A stretch of 32,778 bases of DNA from Myxococcota bacterium (GTDB lineage: Bacteria; Myxococcota_A; UBA796; JAFGLY01), in contig JAJRWT010000059.1 of the NCBI GenBank assembly GCA_024276675.1, positions 1-32,778 of the forward strand, read 5' to 3'. Below, piece after piece: positions 1-7,904 of this stretch. How positions within the stretch are numbered: the first letter of the stretch is position 1; the number at the start of each line of letters is the position of its first letter. The notes beneath the pieces are model-generated. The model worked only from the letters and a program-made list of their open reading frames with translations, did no database searches and was not told the origin of the DNA. The translations under genes and the position numbers were made by a program.

Positions 1-18
1 CGCCTCTGAAGGAATCAC

Positions 19-696
19 ATGCTTGACAAGTTCTGGAAGTGGATATCCGAGCAAGACAACCTCGTCGCCGAGGCCCGTCGGCGCTCCGTGGGTATGCTCA
101 AGACCACCCACGAGATGTTCCACAGCGTGATACACGCCCTGCGCGACGGCCCTGGCGGTGGATACCGGCGCAAAGTGGCCGACATAGACAAGGAAATCAA
201 CCGCGAACAACGCGAGGTACGCCGCATGGTATTCGAGCACCTGGCTCTATCCTCGGGCCGGGATCTCCTGCAGGGCCTGCGCCTGGTCACCGTGGTCATC
301 GACATCGAGCGCATAGGAGACCTCACCAAGAACATCGAGGAGCTGTTTGAAATGCTCCCCGACAACCTGAACTTCGGCGATGAAGAATCCATCTTTTCCG
401 AAATCGAACAACTGGCCATGGAGGTCTTCCGCCTCACAGAGCAAGCATTCGAGCACAACGACGAATCCGCCGCCCGGCGCGCCATCACCCTCTACGACCA
501 GGTGGCCACGCGCTGCGAAACCCACCTCCGCCGCGTACTGACCGACACCAGCATGGAAGATTGCATCTGCCGCACCGACATCGGACTGGTCTTGCTGCTT
601 CGCTATATCAAGCGCACCTGCGGCCACCTGAAGAACATCGCCTCGGCGGTGGTCAACCCCTTCGAGCGTATCGGCTACCGTCCCGGGTCGCTGTAG
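19..696 (+). CDS. PhoU-domain protein
   Basis: The 225-residue product is almost entirely alpha-helical and reads as a PhoU-like four-helix domain. The acidic helix signatures of the family are visible, such as IERIGDLTKNIEEL at about residues 95-108 and RYIKRTCGHLKNIASAV near 195-211. PhoU-like proteins regulate phosphate uptake (PstSCAB/PhoR) or sit next to Na+/phosphate cotransporters and bind metal clusters through such E/D-rich helices. The start ATG at 19 is preceded by AAGGA with good spacing. The 5' neighbour lies outside the window, so the partner transporter cannot be seen. The gene ends 6 nt before the end of a convergent lipoprotein gene, leaving no room for a separate terminator. 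The family call is fairly secure; which phosphate system it serves is unknown. Confidence 0.8.
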   Translation: MLDKFWKWISEQDNLVAEARRRSVGMLKTTHEMFHSVIHALRDGPGGGYRRKVADIDKEINREQREVRRMVFEHLALSSGRDLLQGLRLVTVVIDIERIGDLTKNIEELFEMLPDNLNFGDEESIFSEIEQLAMEVFRLTEQAFEHNDESAARRAITLYDQVATRCETHLRRVLTDTSMEDCICRTDIGLVLLLRYIKRTCGHLKNIASAVVNPFERIGYRPGSL

Positions 697-702
697 CCAT
701 GA

Positions 703-1305
703 TTACCACCAGCAGTCCTCGGGTTGGGGATCGGCGCTTTCCAACTCGGCGGCGAACGTGGCGGTAATGGAGGGATCTACCACGAAACCGTCCCTCACAC
801 TGCCCCGCATGGCCTGCCCGCCATAGCCCTGCTCGTTCATGTGGGCTCTTACGATGACCTCGTCGCCATCGGCGATTTCCACGGGTCCGCCCGTGCGGGT
901 GCAGGGTTGCTCGTCGGCGTGGCTGTGGTTGAGGATCCGACGGTAGACCAGGGTGCCGTCATCCTGCACGACCTCCCACCAGTCGGCGTATTGCGAGCAG
1001 TCCAGGTCGGGGCTGTGTACCGTCACGGCGAAGGTGTAGTCCCAGGGATCGCCCGTTGCTTCGACCCCCTCCACATCGGCCAGTTGAGGGCCGCCAACGG
1101 AAGTATCGGCGCTGTCCGCCGGGTTGACAGAGCTGTCGCCGCTGTCCGCCGGGTTGACAGAGCTGTCGCCGGTTTCGCCCGGTTCGCTGTCCTTGGGCTG
1201 GGGGGTATCGTCCCCGCAGGAAGAGAAGACCAGGAAAAGCAGCAACAGCGCGGAAACAGCCGTCGTTGATGCAAGGTGGTGCCCGTGGGAGGTGTTTGCC
1301 ATCAT
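703..1305 (-). CDS. small secreted lipoprotein, function unknown
   Basis: This 200-residue protein has a lipoprotein signal peptide: a hydrophobic run ALLLLFLVFSSC with the lipobox Cys at residue 30. An acidic Ser/Asp/Pro-rich linker follows, containing a perfect tandem repeat (SSVNPADSGD type), then a globular domain of about 130 residues with two to four Cys that I do not recognise. The start at 1305 is chosen over in-frame upstream sequence because AGAGG lies about 10 nt before it and the signal peptide begins there; the ATG at 1302 is an alternative. It lies 41 nt downstream of the CotH-like gene on the same strand and is probably co-transcribed. It likely sits on the periplasmic or outer face of the envelope. 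No function is assigned. Confidence 0.7.
   Translation of the reverse strand: MMANTSHGHHLASTTAVSALLLLFLVFSSCGDDTPQPKDSEPGETGDSSVNPADSGDSSVNPADSADTSVGGPQLADVEGVEATGDPWDYTFAVTVHSPDLDCSQYADWWEVVQDDGTLVYRRILNHSHADEQPCTRTGGPVEIADGDEVIVRAHMNEQGYGGQAMRGSVRDGFVVDPSITATFAAELESADPQPEDCWW
1111..1170. repeat. 30-bp perfect tandem duplication
   Basis: Two identical 30-bp copies (1111-1140 and 1141-1170) begin gctgtccgccgggttgacag. They are in frame and encode the duplicated Ser/Asp/Pro linker of the lipoprotein gene. The change keeps frame, so it only lengthens a disordered tether. Confidence 0.95.
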
Positions 1306-1346
1306 TGCATCGGGGCCTCTTCGTGGTGTCGTGACGTGAATCTTGT

Positions 1347-2681
1347 TCACTGGAGATAGGCCCTGACCTCGTCCGGGCGCTGGAGGATCCACTCCTCGTG
1401 GCAATCCACTCTCTGGTCGAAGTGTTCCGGGGTCAGGTAGGGTATACGGGTTTCAGAGTACACAAAAGAAGAAATGTTTTCCCTGGTCGATTCCACGAAA
1501 CCAGCCAGGTCCATGTCCTCCAGCAGGTCGGCCACCTCCAGCATGGCCGCGGACAGGTCCGCCCAGCACTCCTCGTTGCCCTGGCAGAACTGGGCCAGGT
1601 AGGCGTATGGGTATTCGGCCAGGTCGTCGTAGTAGGACATGACATCGCACTCGTAGTCCAACTCCCAGGCGGGCCAATGGTAGACGAAGGTGGAATCGGC
1701 TCCCCACGGGATCAGACTTAGCTTGTCTTCCAGGGGGTCGTGGTAGATGTGGAAGTTGTTGAGGTTGAAGCTGTAGCTGTCCGGGTGGTTGGTGACCCTT
1801 TCGGCGGCGAAGAAGGCCATGAGATTATCCCAGTCGAACACGGTCTCGAGGGCGCCCACCGTGCCCTCGCCCACTGCGTCACAGACCCGGGCCAAGGCGT
1901 CAGGGTCCATGTTGTCGCCCGCGTCTTCCAGTTCGAAGCAGTCACAGTCGCCGTTGAAATCGCAGTTGCGGGTCATCTCGTAGAGCCCGCCCTGGCTGCC
2001 GGGCCACCAATGCTCCACGAAGACATCGTCCATGGATTCCACGATGGTGTACAGCCCCAGGAGATACCCGTTGAAGGTTACGGTGGCATAGCCGGTGCGA
2101 GGTGCGGGCGAGTCCGCCTGCCGGAAGACACGGTATGCCAGCGTCTCGGCCATCATGGATGGGTCCCAGACGTTGTTGTTCAGCGTGAGCCTCTTCAGGC
2201 CGTAGAAGCGACCTCCTTCCACGTATTCGTTGAACTTGATCTTCCATGCTGGTTTGGCATCGAGCCAGTTCCAGCTCGAGGAGCCCTTGAGCCTCACTCC
2301 CACCGGCGAATATTCCCTGCCGTCGTAGGTGAAGGTCCCGGGAACATACTGTTCCCAGTCCTCGTTGAGAAGCTGGACCGAGGACTCGTTCAGCACGATT
2401 TGAAAGTCGTGTACGAGGGTGTCGCTGTAGATGATATCTGCCGGATCCTGTTGGGGACCAGCTACGAGTTCCGTAGGGGCCTCCCATTCCCAGGAAGTTT
2501 CCGGGGAGCTGTCTTCTGGGGAGCCGAGGGGTGAGCCGGTGTCGCCATGGTGGATGGATTCCAGCGTGTCGGATGGTGACGGTCCGCCCCCGGCAGTGCA
2601 GGCGCAGAGCAGCAGACCCGACAGCGATGGGGCCATGGGCAGCATTCCAGCGGCGGCCAGGTCCTCAGCATGGCTCGGCAA
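1347..2681 (-). CDS. CotH-family kinase-like lipoprotein
   Basis: The 444-residue product carries CotH-family signatures in order: RLKGSSSWN and KPAWKIKF (about 130-150), FYGLKRLTLNN...DPSMMAETLAYRVFR (about 159-187), PAPRTGYATVTFNGYLLGLYTIVE (about 192-215), then AERVTNHPDSY...NNFHIYHD (about 293-315) and IPWGADSTF (about 324-332). CotH proteins are atypical secreted kinases, known from Bacillus spore coats and widespread in other bacteria. The usual PWDxD acidic pair reads PWGAD here, so the first Asp is replaced by Gly. A signal peptide ends in LLLCAC, giving lipobox Cys at about residue 28. I chose the TTG at 2681 because GGAGG sits 5 nt before it; a GTG at 2687 overlaps that ribosome site. 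An intrinsic terminator upstream separates it from the M4 protease gene. Confidence 0.8.
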   Translation of the reverse strand: MPSHAEDLAAAGMLPMAPSLSGLLLCACTAGGGPSPSDTLESIHHGDTGSPLGSPEDSSPETSWEWEAPTELVAGPQQDPADIIYSDTLVHDFQIVLNESSVQLLNEDWEQYVPGTFTYDGREYSPVGVRLKGSSSWNWLDAKPAWKIKFNEYVEGGRFYGLKRLTLNNNVWDPSMMAETLAYRVFRQADSPAPRTGYATVTFNGYLLGLYTIVESMDDVFVEHWWPGSQGGLYEMTRNCDFNGDCDCFELEDAGDNMDPDALARVCDAVGEGTVGALETVFDWDNLMAFFAAERVTNHPDSYSFNLNNFHIYHDPLEDKLSLIPWGADSTFVYHWPAWELDYECDVMSYYDDLAEYPYAYLAQFCQGNEECWADLSAAMLEVADLLEDMDLAGFVESTRENISSFVYSETRIPYLTPEHFDQRVDCHEEWILQRPDEVRAYLQ

Positions 2682-2711
2682 GATCACCTCCCTCGCGTTG
2701 ATGATAGCAGG

Positions 2712-2751
2712 AAAAAAACCCCGAGCGCGGTCTTTCCGGGCTCGGGGGCGC
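2712..2751 (-). terminator. intrinsic terminator after the M4 protease gene
   Basis: On the minus strand the arms CCCCGAGC and GCTCGGGG (plus-strand 2740-2747 and 2719-2726) form an 8-bp GC stem around a 13-nt loop, followed directly by seven Ts (2718-2712). It lies about 50 nt past the protease stop codon. It is the only textbook U-tract terminator I found in the window. Confidence 0.9.
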
Positions 2752-2802
2752 AGTTTGCCGGGTGCCAGGTCCTGGAGGCCGGCTGGATGTCAGGCGGGGC
2801 TG

Positions 2803-4758
2803 TCAGGGAGTCGTGGTGCAGAGGGTGTAGTCACCGCTGCCACTGTAGCTGTAGACGTACCAGACATAGTAGCCTCGGCGCCCCCGGAAGGAGATGGTCT
2901 CTTCGGAGGAAGAAGACTCGGAGGCACCTACTTCGGTCCAGGTACCCAGGCGGTAGTAGTACAGGTACAGGTCGAAGTCGGCGCTGGCGGGACCACTCAG
3001 GTAGCCTTCGTGGAATCCACGGCCGGAGTAGTAGGAGCTGCCATCGGGCTGGGCGTCGTAGTCGCCCGTGCCGGTTAGGGTTCCCGAGTAGCTGTTGTCG
3101 TAGCCCGTGCAATCACCACTGCCGGAGCCGCCGCTGTCCCCAACGCCCACCAGGGACCAGGCGTCGCCCACCGCGCTGTACTGGGTGCTGCCGGCACCGA
3201 AGAGATCCTCGGCGGCGTTCAGGGAGGCCGTGCGGAAATCGTCGAAGTCGGTGCTGGAGGTGAAATAGAGGGTGAGGGCCCGGTACCAGATCTCGGCGGC
3301 ATCATCGGCGCCGATACCGGTCATGGAGCCGCCGTAGGTGGGATGGGATCCGCCTTCCGAGAGCAGGTAGAAGGCCAGGTTGCTGATGCCCGAGTTCATG
3401 TGGACGCCGCCGCTGTCCGCGGCGCCGGTGAAGAGATCGTCGTAGTGGTCAACGCTGTAGCCGTCGGCGGTTGGGTCGTCCATGTAGCGCATGGCATCCC
3501 AGGAGATGGCGGGTGTGTAGCAGTCCTCGCCCACCATCCAGGTGTCGGCGCTTTCACCATAAACGCTGCGCTCCACCATGGCGCCGAAGACATCGGCGAT
3601 GGATTCGTCGATGGCACCGGACTGGCCATAGTAGATGAGGCCGGCTTCGTCTTCGGTGACTCCGTGGGTCATCTCGTGGCCCACCACGTCAACAGAGGTG
3701 AGGGGGTCCAGGGTCACGCCATCGCCATCGCCCAGCACCAGGTAGCTGCCGGCCCAGTAGCCGTTGGCGTAGTGGTTGCCGTAGTTCACCAGGATGGAGA
3801 TCACCGAGCCCGAGCCCGTGATGGATGAAATGTAGCCAGGCCCCCCGCTGCCATCCAGGCCGTTGCGGCCGAAAGTGCTGTAGTAGTAGTCCAGGGTGGC
3901 GGTACCCGCGTAGTGGGCGTCCACACCCGATGCCTGGGTGGAGGAAGTCCAGGAGTTGTCGCTGTCGGTGAGGTAGTACAGGCTTGACCAGGTGTTGTTG
4001 TAGGTGTAGGTGCCCAGATCGGCGCTGGCGTTCTCCAGGTAGTAGGTGCCGCCGCTGAGATAGGTTTCCAGGGTCACGCCGGAGTTGTAGTTTCCATTGC
4101 CCGTCCCGGTGGCTGCGCCGGTCTTCAGGTTTTCGTAGCGCCAGATCTCCTGGCCGCTGTGTGCGTCGATGAAGATGAGCGGCCTGGATGTGAGATCGGT
4201 CCCGTCCTGGCGGTCCAGTTGAATGGCATAGGCCAGGTAGTCGGCACCGTCGTGGCGAAGCACCCAGAGTTGGGCGGTGGGATCGTCGGTGAGCACTTCC
4301 CAGCCTTCGTAGGCCTGGACAGCCAGTTCGATGGCTTCTTCGGCGCTGTAGGAAGGCTCGGTGTCCACCTGGAGGTTCCGCAGCAGCTTGTCGGTCAGGT
4401 CGCGCAGCTCGCCGTCTTCGTACATGTGGACTATGGCCTCGCCGCCGTAGACGGGCACGCCGTTCACGGTCTGTTGGAGGCGAACGTGGGCCATGGCCAG
4501 GTCGTCGATGGTGATCCTGCGGGTGCGGAGGTCCTGTACATCGCTCACCAGCCCGATGGCGGCGAAATTGTTCAAGTGCTGGAAGGCGAGTGTTTCGGCC
4601 AGAGCTTCTTCCTGTGGGTCACCGTTGCCGAATAGGACCTGGGCCTGCTCGATGGTGGCCAGGTCGCTCTGCGTGGTGTCGCATCCCACCAGTCCCGTGG
4701 AAAGTCCAAGGGGGAACAAGGACAGGACAAGGCATCTGGAAATGTTCCGTGTCGTCAT
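2803..4758 (-). CDS. thermolysin-like M4 metalloprotease lipoprotein with PPC domain
   Basis: This is a 651-residue secreted zinc protease. The zinc/catalytic motif HEMTH is at 361-365, the third ligand Glu is in GAIDESIAD (E385; thermolysin has N where D384 stands), and the second catalytic His is in GGVHMNSG (H453). The N-terminal 30-210 region looks like the FTP/PepSY inhibitory propeptide. The C-terminal 555-651 is a beta-rich, Tyr/Ser-rich prepeptidase C-terminal (PPC) type domain. The signal peptide ends LSTGLVGC with lipobox Cys at 26, so the precursor may be lipid-anchored before maturation. The ATG at 4758 has GGAGG 6 nt upstream and fits the signal peptide; the open frame upstream of it is not needed. 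It is probably an extracellular degradative or predatory enzyme. Confidence 0.93.
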   Translation of the reverse strand: MTTRNISRCLVLSLFPLGLSTGLVGCDTTQSDLATIEQAQVLFGNGDPQEEALAETLAFQHLNNFAAIGLVSDVQDLRTRRITIDDLAMAHVRLQQTVNGVPVYGGEAIVHMYEDGELRDLTDKLLRNLQVDTEPSYSAEEAIELAVQAYEGWEVLTDDPTAQLWVLRHDGADYLAYAIQLDRQDGTDLTSRPLIFIDAHSGQEIWRYENLKTGAATGTGNGNYNSGVTLETYLSGGTYYLENASADLGTYTYNNTWSSLYYLTDSDNSWTSSTQASGVDAHYAGTATLDYYYSTFGRNGLDGSGGPGYISSITGSGSVISILVNYGNHYANGYWAGSYLVLGDGDGVTLDPLTSVDVVGHEMTHGVTEDEAGLIYYGQSGAIDESIADVFGAMVERSVYGESADTWMVGEDCYTPAISWDAMRYMDDPTADGYSVDHYDDLFTGAADSGGVHMNSGISNLAFYLLSEGGSHPTYGGSMTGIGADDAAEIWYRALTLYFTSSTDFDDFRTASLNAAEDLFGAGSTQYSAVGDAWSLVGVGDSGGSGSGDCTGYDNSYSGTLTGTGDYDAQPDGSSYYSGRGFHEGYLSGPASADFDLYLYYYRLGTWTEVGASESSSSEETISFRGRRGYYVWYVYSYSGSGDYTLCTTTP

Positions 4759-5059
4759 GAAGAACCTCCGGTTGCAGTTGATGGCCTCGCGGAAACGTGT
4801 CTCGCGACTCGCATGCAATAAATGCCTCGATTTCGGGGAAAAGAACAGCAAACAAGGTGTCAAGACTGATAACCATCTTTGGGCCGATCTTTTCCGGATC
4901 TCTTCCTGACGGTCCTGGCCGAACACGAGAAACACGCGAAGAGATGGCCTTCACTCATGGGAGCAACGTTGCTCCCGTGGGGACCCAGGCGGGTCGAAGC
5001 GCATTATGTGCCCCCCACTGGAGGGAAGCAGCCCACCAGGTCTCCGAGGGTCCCACCCC
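4759..5059. other. divergent intergenic region
   Basis: These 301 bp separate the M4 protease (-) from the MFS gene (+) and must hold both promoters. I see no convincing -35/-10 pair. The notable element is the palindrome at 4956-4979, followed at once by a small GACCC/GGGTC hairpin (4982-4995). Confidence 0.6.
4956..4979. promoter_or_regulatory. palindromic operator-like site upstream of the MFS operon
   Basis: GGGAGCAACGTTGCTCCC (4959-4976) is a perfect 18-bp palindrome centred on AACGTT. It extends to 24 bp with one mismatch when CAT and GTG flanks are included. It lies about 80 bp before the MFS start. Such a site is typical for a dimeric repressor, but no regulator gene is adjacent. A hairpin in the leader RNA is the alternative. 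Confidence 0.5.
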
Positions 5060-6271
5060 ATGAAGCAACGGCTGTACACGCCTGCCTTTTTCACGCTCCT
5101 GGCCGGTCACTTTCTCCAGGCCCTGGGCTACGCCTCCATGCCGTTGCTGCCCCTCTACCTGGAGCACCTTGGGGCAAGCCGCACCGACATGGGAACCGTG
5201 ATGGCCACTTCGGCCATCAGTGGCCTTGCAAGCAGACCGTTCGTGGGCTGGGCGCTGGACTCCCTGGGGCGCAGACCCACCGCGCTGCTGGGTACTGTCC
5301 TGCTGGCTTCCAGTCTCTTCCTGATTCCCCTGGTGGGAGAGGTGGGGCCGTTTCTCTATTCCATCAGGCTCCTGTTCGGCCTGGGACTCGGTACTCTGTT
5401 CACCGGGTACTTTACCATGGCCGCCGACATGGTCCCCGCGGCCAGGCGATCCGAGGGCATCGCCATATTCGGTATTGCCGGCCTGTTGCCGCTGGCGGTG
5501 AACCCCATCGTGGGCAGCCTGGAGCTTCCACCGGATGTCCTGAAGTGGGTCTTCCCGCTCGTGGGTCTCCTCGTGCTGACCTCGCTGCTGGCCCTGTGGA
5601 GGCTCCCTGAACGGCCATCGGGGGGTAGAGGACAGGCGGTTCTCGGGCCGGGAGCCATCGTCTCCGCCATGGTCCACCCCAGACTGATGTCCATATGGCT
5701 GGCCAATGCAACCCTGGGCATCGCCATGTCGGTTTTCCTGGCCTTCGCCACCGTCGCCGCGGATGCCAGGGGCGTTGGCAACCCCGCACTCCTGTGGTTC
5801 ACATTCGCGGGAGGGGCCATCCTTGTACGCCTGGCAGGCGCACGAATCCCCGACCGCATGGGCCCCGGCAACCTGGTGGCGCCATCCCTGGCCGCCTATG
5901 GATTGAGCTTCGTCATGTTGGCCTCGGCGGCCAGCCCGGGGGCATTCCTGGCTGCGGGTGTACTGGCCGGCTTCGGCCATGGCTACTGTTTTCCAGTCCT
6001 GGCGAGCCAACTGGTGGACAGAGTACCCGAGCACCTGCGCGGATCGTCCATGGCCATGTTCACAGCGGTGTTCGATCTTTCCCTCCTGGTCTTCAACCCG
6101 CTGTTCGGAGCCGTGTCGGATCGTTGGGGCGACGGCCTCATGTTTTCGTCGGTGGCCATGACACTCACGTTCGCACTTGCTATCTGGGGGATCATGGAAC
6201 ATCTCCTGGGCAACCCGCCCCGGGCATTGACCCTGGGCTCCCCCCTGAAACCAGACCGGAGCCGCCCATGA
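5060..6271 (+). CDS. MFS transporter
   Basis: The 403-residue protein has about twelve hydrophobic segments in two halves with a central break near residues 188-205 (LPERPSGGRGQ), the layout of a 12-TM major facilitator. The motif-A-like loop between TM2 and TM3 reads GWALDSLGRRPTALLG (about 72-87), and a second copy in the C-terminal half reads GAVSDRWGDGL. It probably exports a drug or small metabolite across the inner membrane; the substrate cannot be read from sequence. ATG 5060 is preceded by GAGGG at about 9 nt. An upstream in-frame ATG at 5006 is rejected because it would add a non-membrane leader. Its stop overlaps the next gene's start (ATGA), so the two are translationally coupled. 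Confidence 0.88.
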   Translation: MKQRLYTPAFFTLLAGHFLQALGYASMPLLPLYLEHLGASRTDMGTVMATSAISGLASRPFVGWALDSLGRRPTALLGTVLLASSLFLIPLVGEVGPFLYSIRLLFGLGLGTLFTGYFTMAADMVPAARRSEGIAIFGIAGLLPLAVNPIVGSLELPPDVLKWVFPLVGLLVLTSLLALWRLPERPSGGRGQAVLGPGAIVSAMVHPRLMSIWLANATLGIAMSVFLAFATVAADARGVGNPALLWFTFAGGAILVRLAGARIPDRMGPGNLVAPSLAAYGLSFVMLASAASPGAFLAAGVLAGFGHGYCFPVLASQLVDRVPEHLRGSSMAMFTAVFDLSLLVFNPLFGAVSDRWGDGLMFSSVAMTLTFALAIWGIMEHLLGNPPRALTLGSPLKPDRSRP

Positions 6272-6987
6272 AACTCCCCCGGGCCACCTGGATGCTGCCT
6301 GTCTCGTTGTCGGCTTGCGGGCTTGGCTTCTGGCTCTGGTATTCCCCAGGGCCCCGGGCGCTGCACTACTCGGTGGTGAAGGGCGATACCCTCTGGAAGA
6401 TCGCCAGCGCACACGGCGTCACAGTGCGGCAGATCAAGGAATGGAACGACCTTGACGGGGATCTCATCCAGGTGGGCCAGGTGCTCCTGATCCGCGAGGA
6501 CTCGGCGGCAGGGCGAGCGGGGACGGGTTCGGGGGAGGGCCGCCGGCGTCCTGTTTCCGTCGCCAGTCGGGACGTGGTCCCGGTGGAGTCAGGGCTGCGT
6601 GCCTTCGCTCCCCTGGAGATGCCCCCGGAGCAACCCTGCATTCCACCTCCCAAGCTGGAAGACCTGGGCGATACCGGCGAAGAGCCGGAATACATGAGCA
6701 GCCGGGGATTGCCCCCGGATGTCATAAGGTCACGAATGAACTCCTTCCTTCCCGAACTCTGGCGTTGCGTGCCCCAGGGCATGATACCCACGGGCAGGGT
6801 CTCCCTGGAGTTGACCGTGGCCTGCACCGGGCGCGTGGACATCGTTGAAGTGATGGACAGCCGGGGGCTGGACGGCGCGCTGGTCTCCTGCGTGGCCGAC
6901 ACGCTGCACTACGTGGCGTTCCCACCCCACGATATGCCCGACGGCTACGTGTTCATGTACCCCATCTACTTCTCCGCCGATCCTTGA
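6268..6987 (+). CDS. LysM protein with TonB/AgmX-like C-terminal domain
   Basis: This 239-residue protein starts with a hydrophobic N-terminal anchor (about 9-26) and a LysM domain at about 33-75 (HYSVVKGDTLWKIASAHGVT...QVLLI), which binds peptidoglycan. A Pro/Gly-rich linker follows. A C-terminal domain of about 85 residues has the pattern RSRMNSFLPELWRC...GRVSLELTVACTGRV...VSCVADTLHYVAFPPHD, resembling the TonB-like/AgmX C-terminal domains of Myxococcota. It is presumably periplasmic and bridges cell wall to an envelope partner. The ATG at 6268 overlaps the MFS stop (ATGA), arguing for one operon. The open frame extending far upstream is the shadow of the MFS gene. The LysM call is strong; the TonB-like call is moderate. 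Confidence 0.8.
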   Translation: MKLPRATWMLPVSLSACGLGFWLWYSPGPRALHYSVVKGDTLWKIASAHGVTVRQIKEWNDLDGDLIQVGQVLLIREDSAAGRAGTGSGEGRRRPVSVASRDVVPVESGLRAFAPLEMPPEQPCIPPPKLEDLGDTGEEPEYMSSRGLPPDVIRSRMNSFLPELWRCVPQGMIPTGRVSLELTVACTGRVDIVEVMDSRGLDGALVSCVADTLHYVAFPPHDMPDGYVFMYPIYFSADP

Positions 6988-7011
6988 GCCACCAACACGA
7001 GGGAAGGTCCC

Positions 7012-7806
7012 ATGAACCAGCAACCTGCCACTCTGACTTCTCTGGATCCCCGGGGCGTGTTCCGGGTGAGCCTCAACCGCCCCCAGGTGTGCAACGCGGT
7101 GGATCAGGCCATCATCGAAGGACTGGAAGAAGCTCTCGTGCAGTCCCGGGAAAAGAACGTGCGGCTGGTCATCATCGATGGCCGTGGAAAGGGCTTCTGT
7201 TCGGGAGTGGATGTGACGGCTCTGTTGCGGATGGTGGGCAGCAGGCGCCACGCGGAGTTTCGCAGCCTTGTTGAACGTCTCCAGGCCATCCCCGGCGGAT
7301 TCGTCCAACTGGAGAAACCCGTGATCGCGGTCATGCATTCATTCGCCCTGGGCATGGGGCTGGAAATCGCCCTGGGAGCAGATTTGCGTCTGGCCACCGC
7401 CGGAACTCGCCTTGCCCTGCCCGAGACGCGGCTGGGCCTCCTGGCGGATGTGGGCGGGACCACCAGGCTGACCAGGCTGGTGGGGCCGGCCAGGGCGAAG
7501 CAGATGCACCTGTTCGGGAAGGAGATCAGCGCGGAACGGGCGCTGCAATGGGGACTGGTGGACCAGGTGGTGCCGGAAGACCAGCTCGGACAGGCCGTGG
7601 AAGATTGGGTCGCCAAGGCCCTGGCGGTGGCCCCACTGGCCGCCGGGTTGGCAAAACGAGTGATCGAGAGGGCCGTGACCGACGATCCCGCGGCCTGTCT
7701 GGCCATGGAAGGCATCTGCCAGAGTACCCTGCTGGAGACGCAGGATTTGTCCGAAGGACTCAGCGCCTGGATGCAGAAGCGACCTCCGCAGTTCAAGGGG
7801 CGTTAG
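7012..7806 (+). CDS. enoyl-CoA hydratase/isomerase (crotonase) family enzyme
   Basis: The 264-residue protein is a full-length crotonase-fold enzyme. The oxyanion-hole segments are GFCSGVD (61-67) and FALGMGLEIALGADLRLA (111-128). The two acidic positions of hydratases are present as E118 and E138 (LPETRLGL). D146 in LLADVGG matches the extra Asp of dienoyl-CoA isomerases. It acts on a CoA thioester, by water addition or double-bond shift, in fatty-acid or related acyl-CoA metabolism. GGAAGG precedes ATG 7012. It is 24 nt after the LysM gene and 98 nt before thiC, probably one transcript, though no pathway links them. The exact reaction is uncertain. Confidence 0.87.
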   Translation: MNQQPATLTSLDPRGVFRVSLNRPQVCNAVDQAIIEGLEEALVQSREKNVRLVIIDGRGKGFCSGVDVTALLRMVGSRRHAEFRSLVERLQAIPGGFVQLEKPVIAVMHSFALGMGLEIALGADLRLATAGTRLALPETRLGLLADVGGTTRLTRLVGPARAKQMHLFGKEISAERALQWGLVDQVVPEDQLGQAVEDWVAKALAVAPLAAGLAKRVIERAVTDDPAACLAMEGICQSTLLETQDLSEGLSAWMQKRPPQFKGR

Positions 7807-7904
7807 GTGGCTCTCACGGCATCCACCATGATGGCCGCAACATTTGTGGGAATGTTCCTCGTATCCCTTTCCGCCGCGGGTTAATCGCTCTGTTGGGAGT
7901 AGAG

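Noticed and set aside
4955..6412. Minus-strand open frame of 485 codons opposite the MFS gene
   Set aside because: It is Gln/Gly/Arg-rich, lacks a ribosome site and domains, and mirrors a clear membrane transporter.
7807..7904. TPP riboswitch before thiC
   Set aside because: The 98-nt leader lacks the conserved TPP-box segments and cannot fold into the expected junction by eye.
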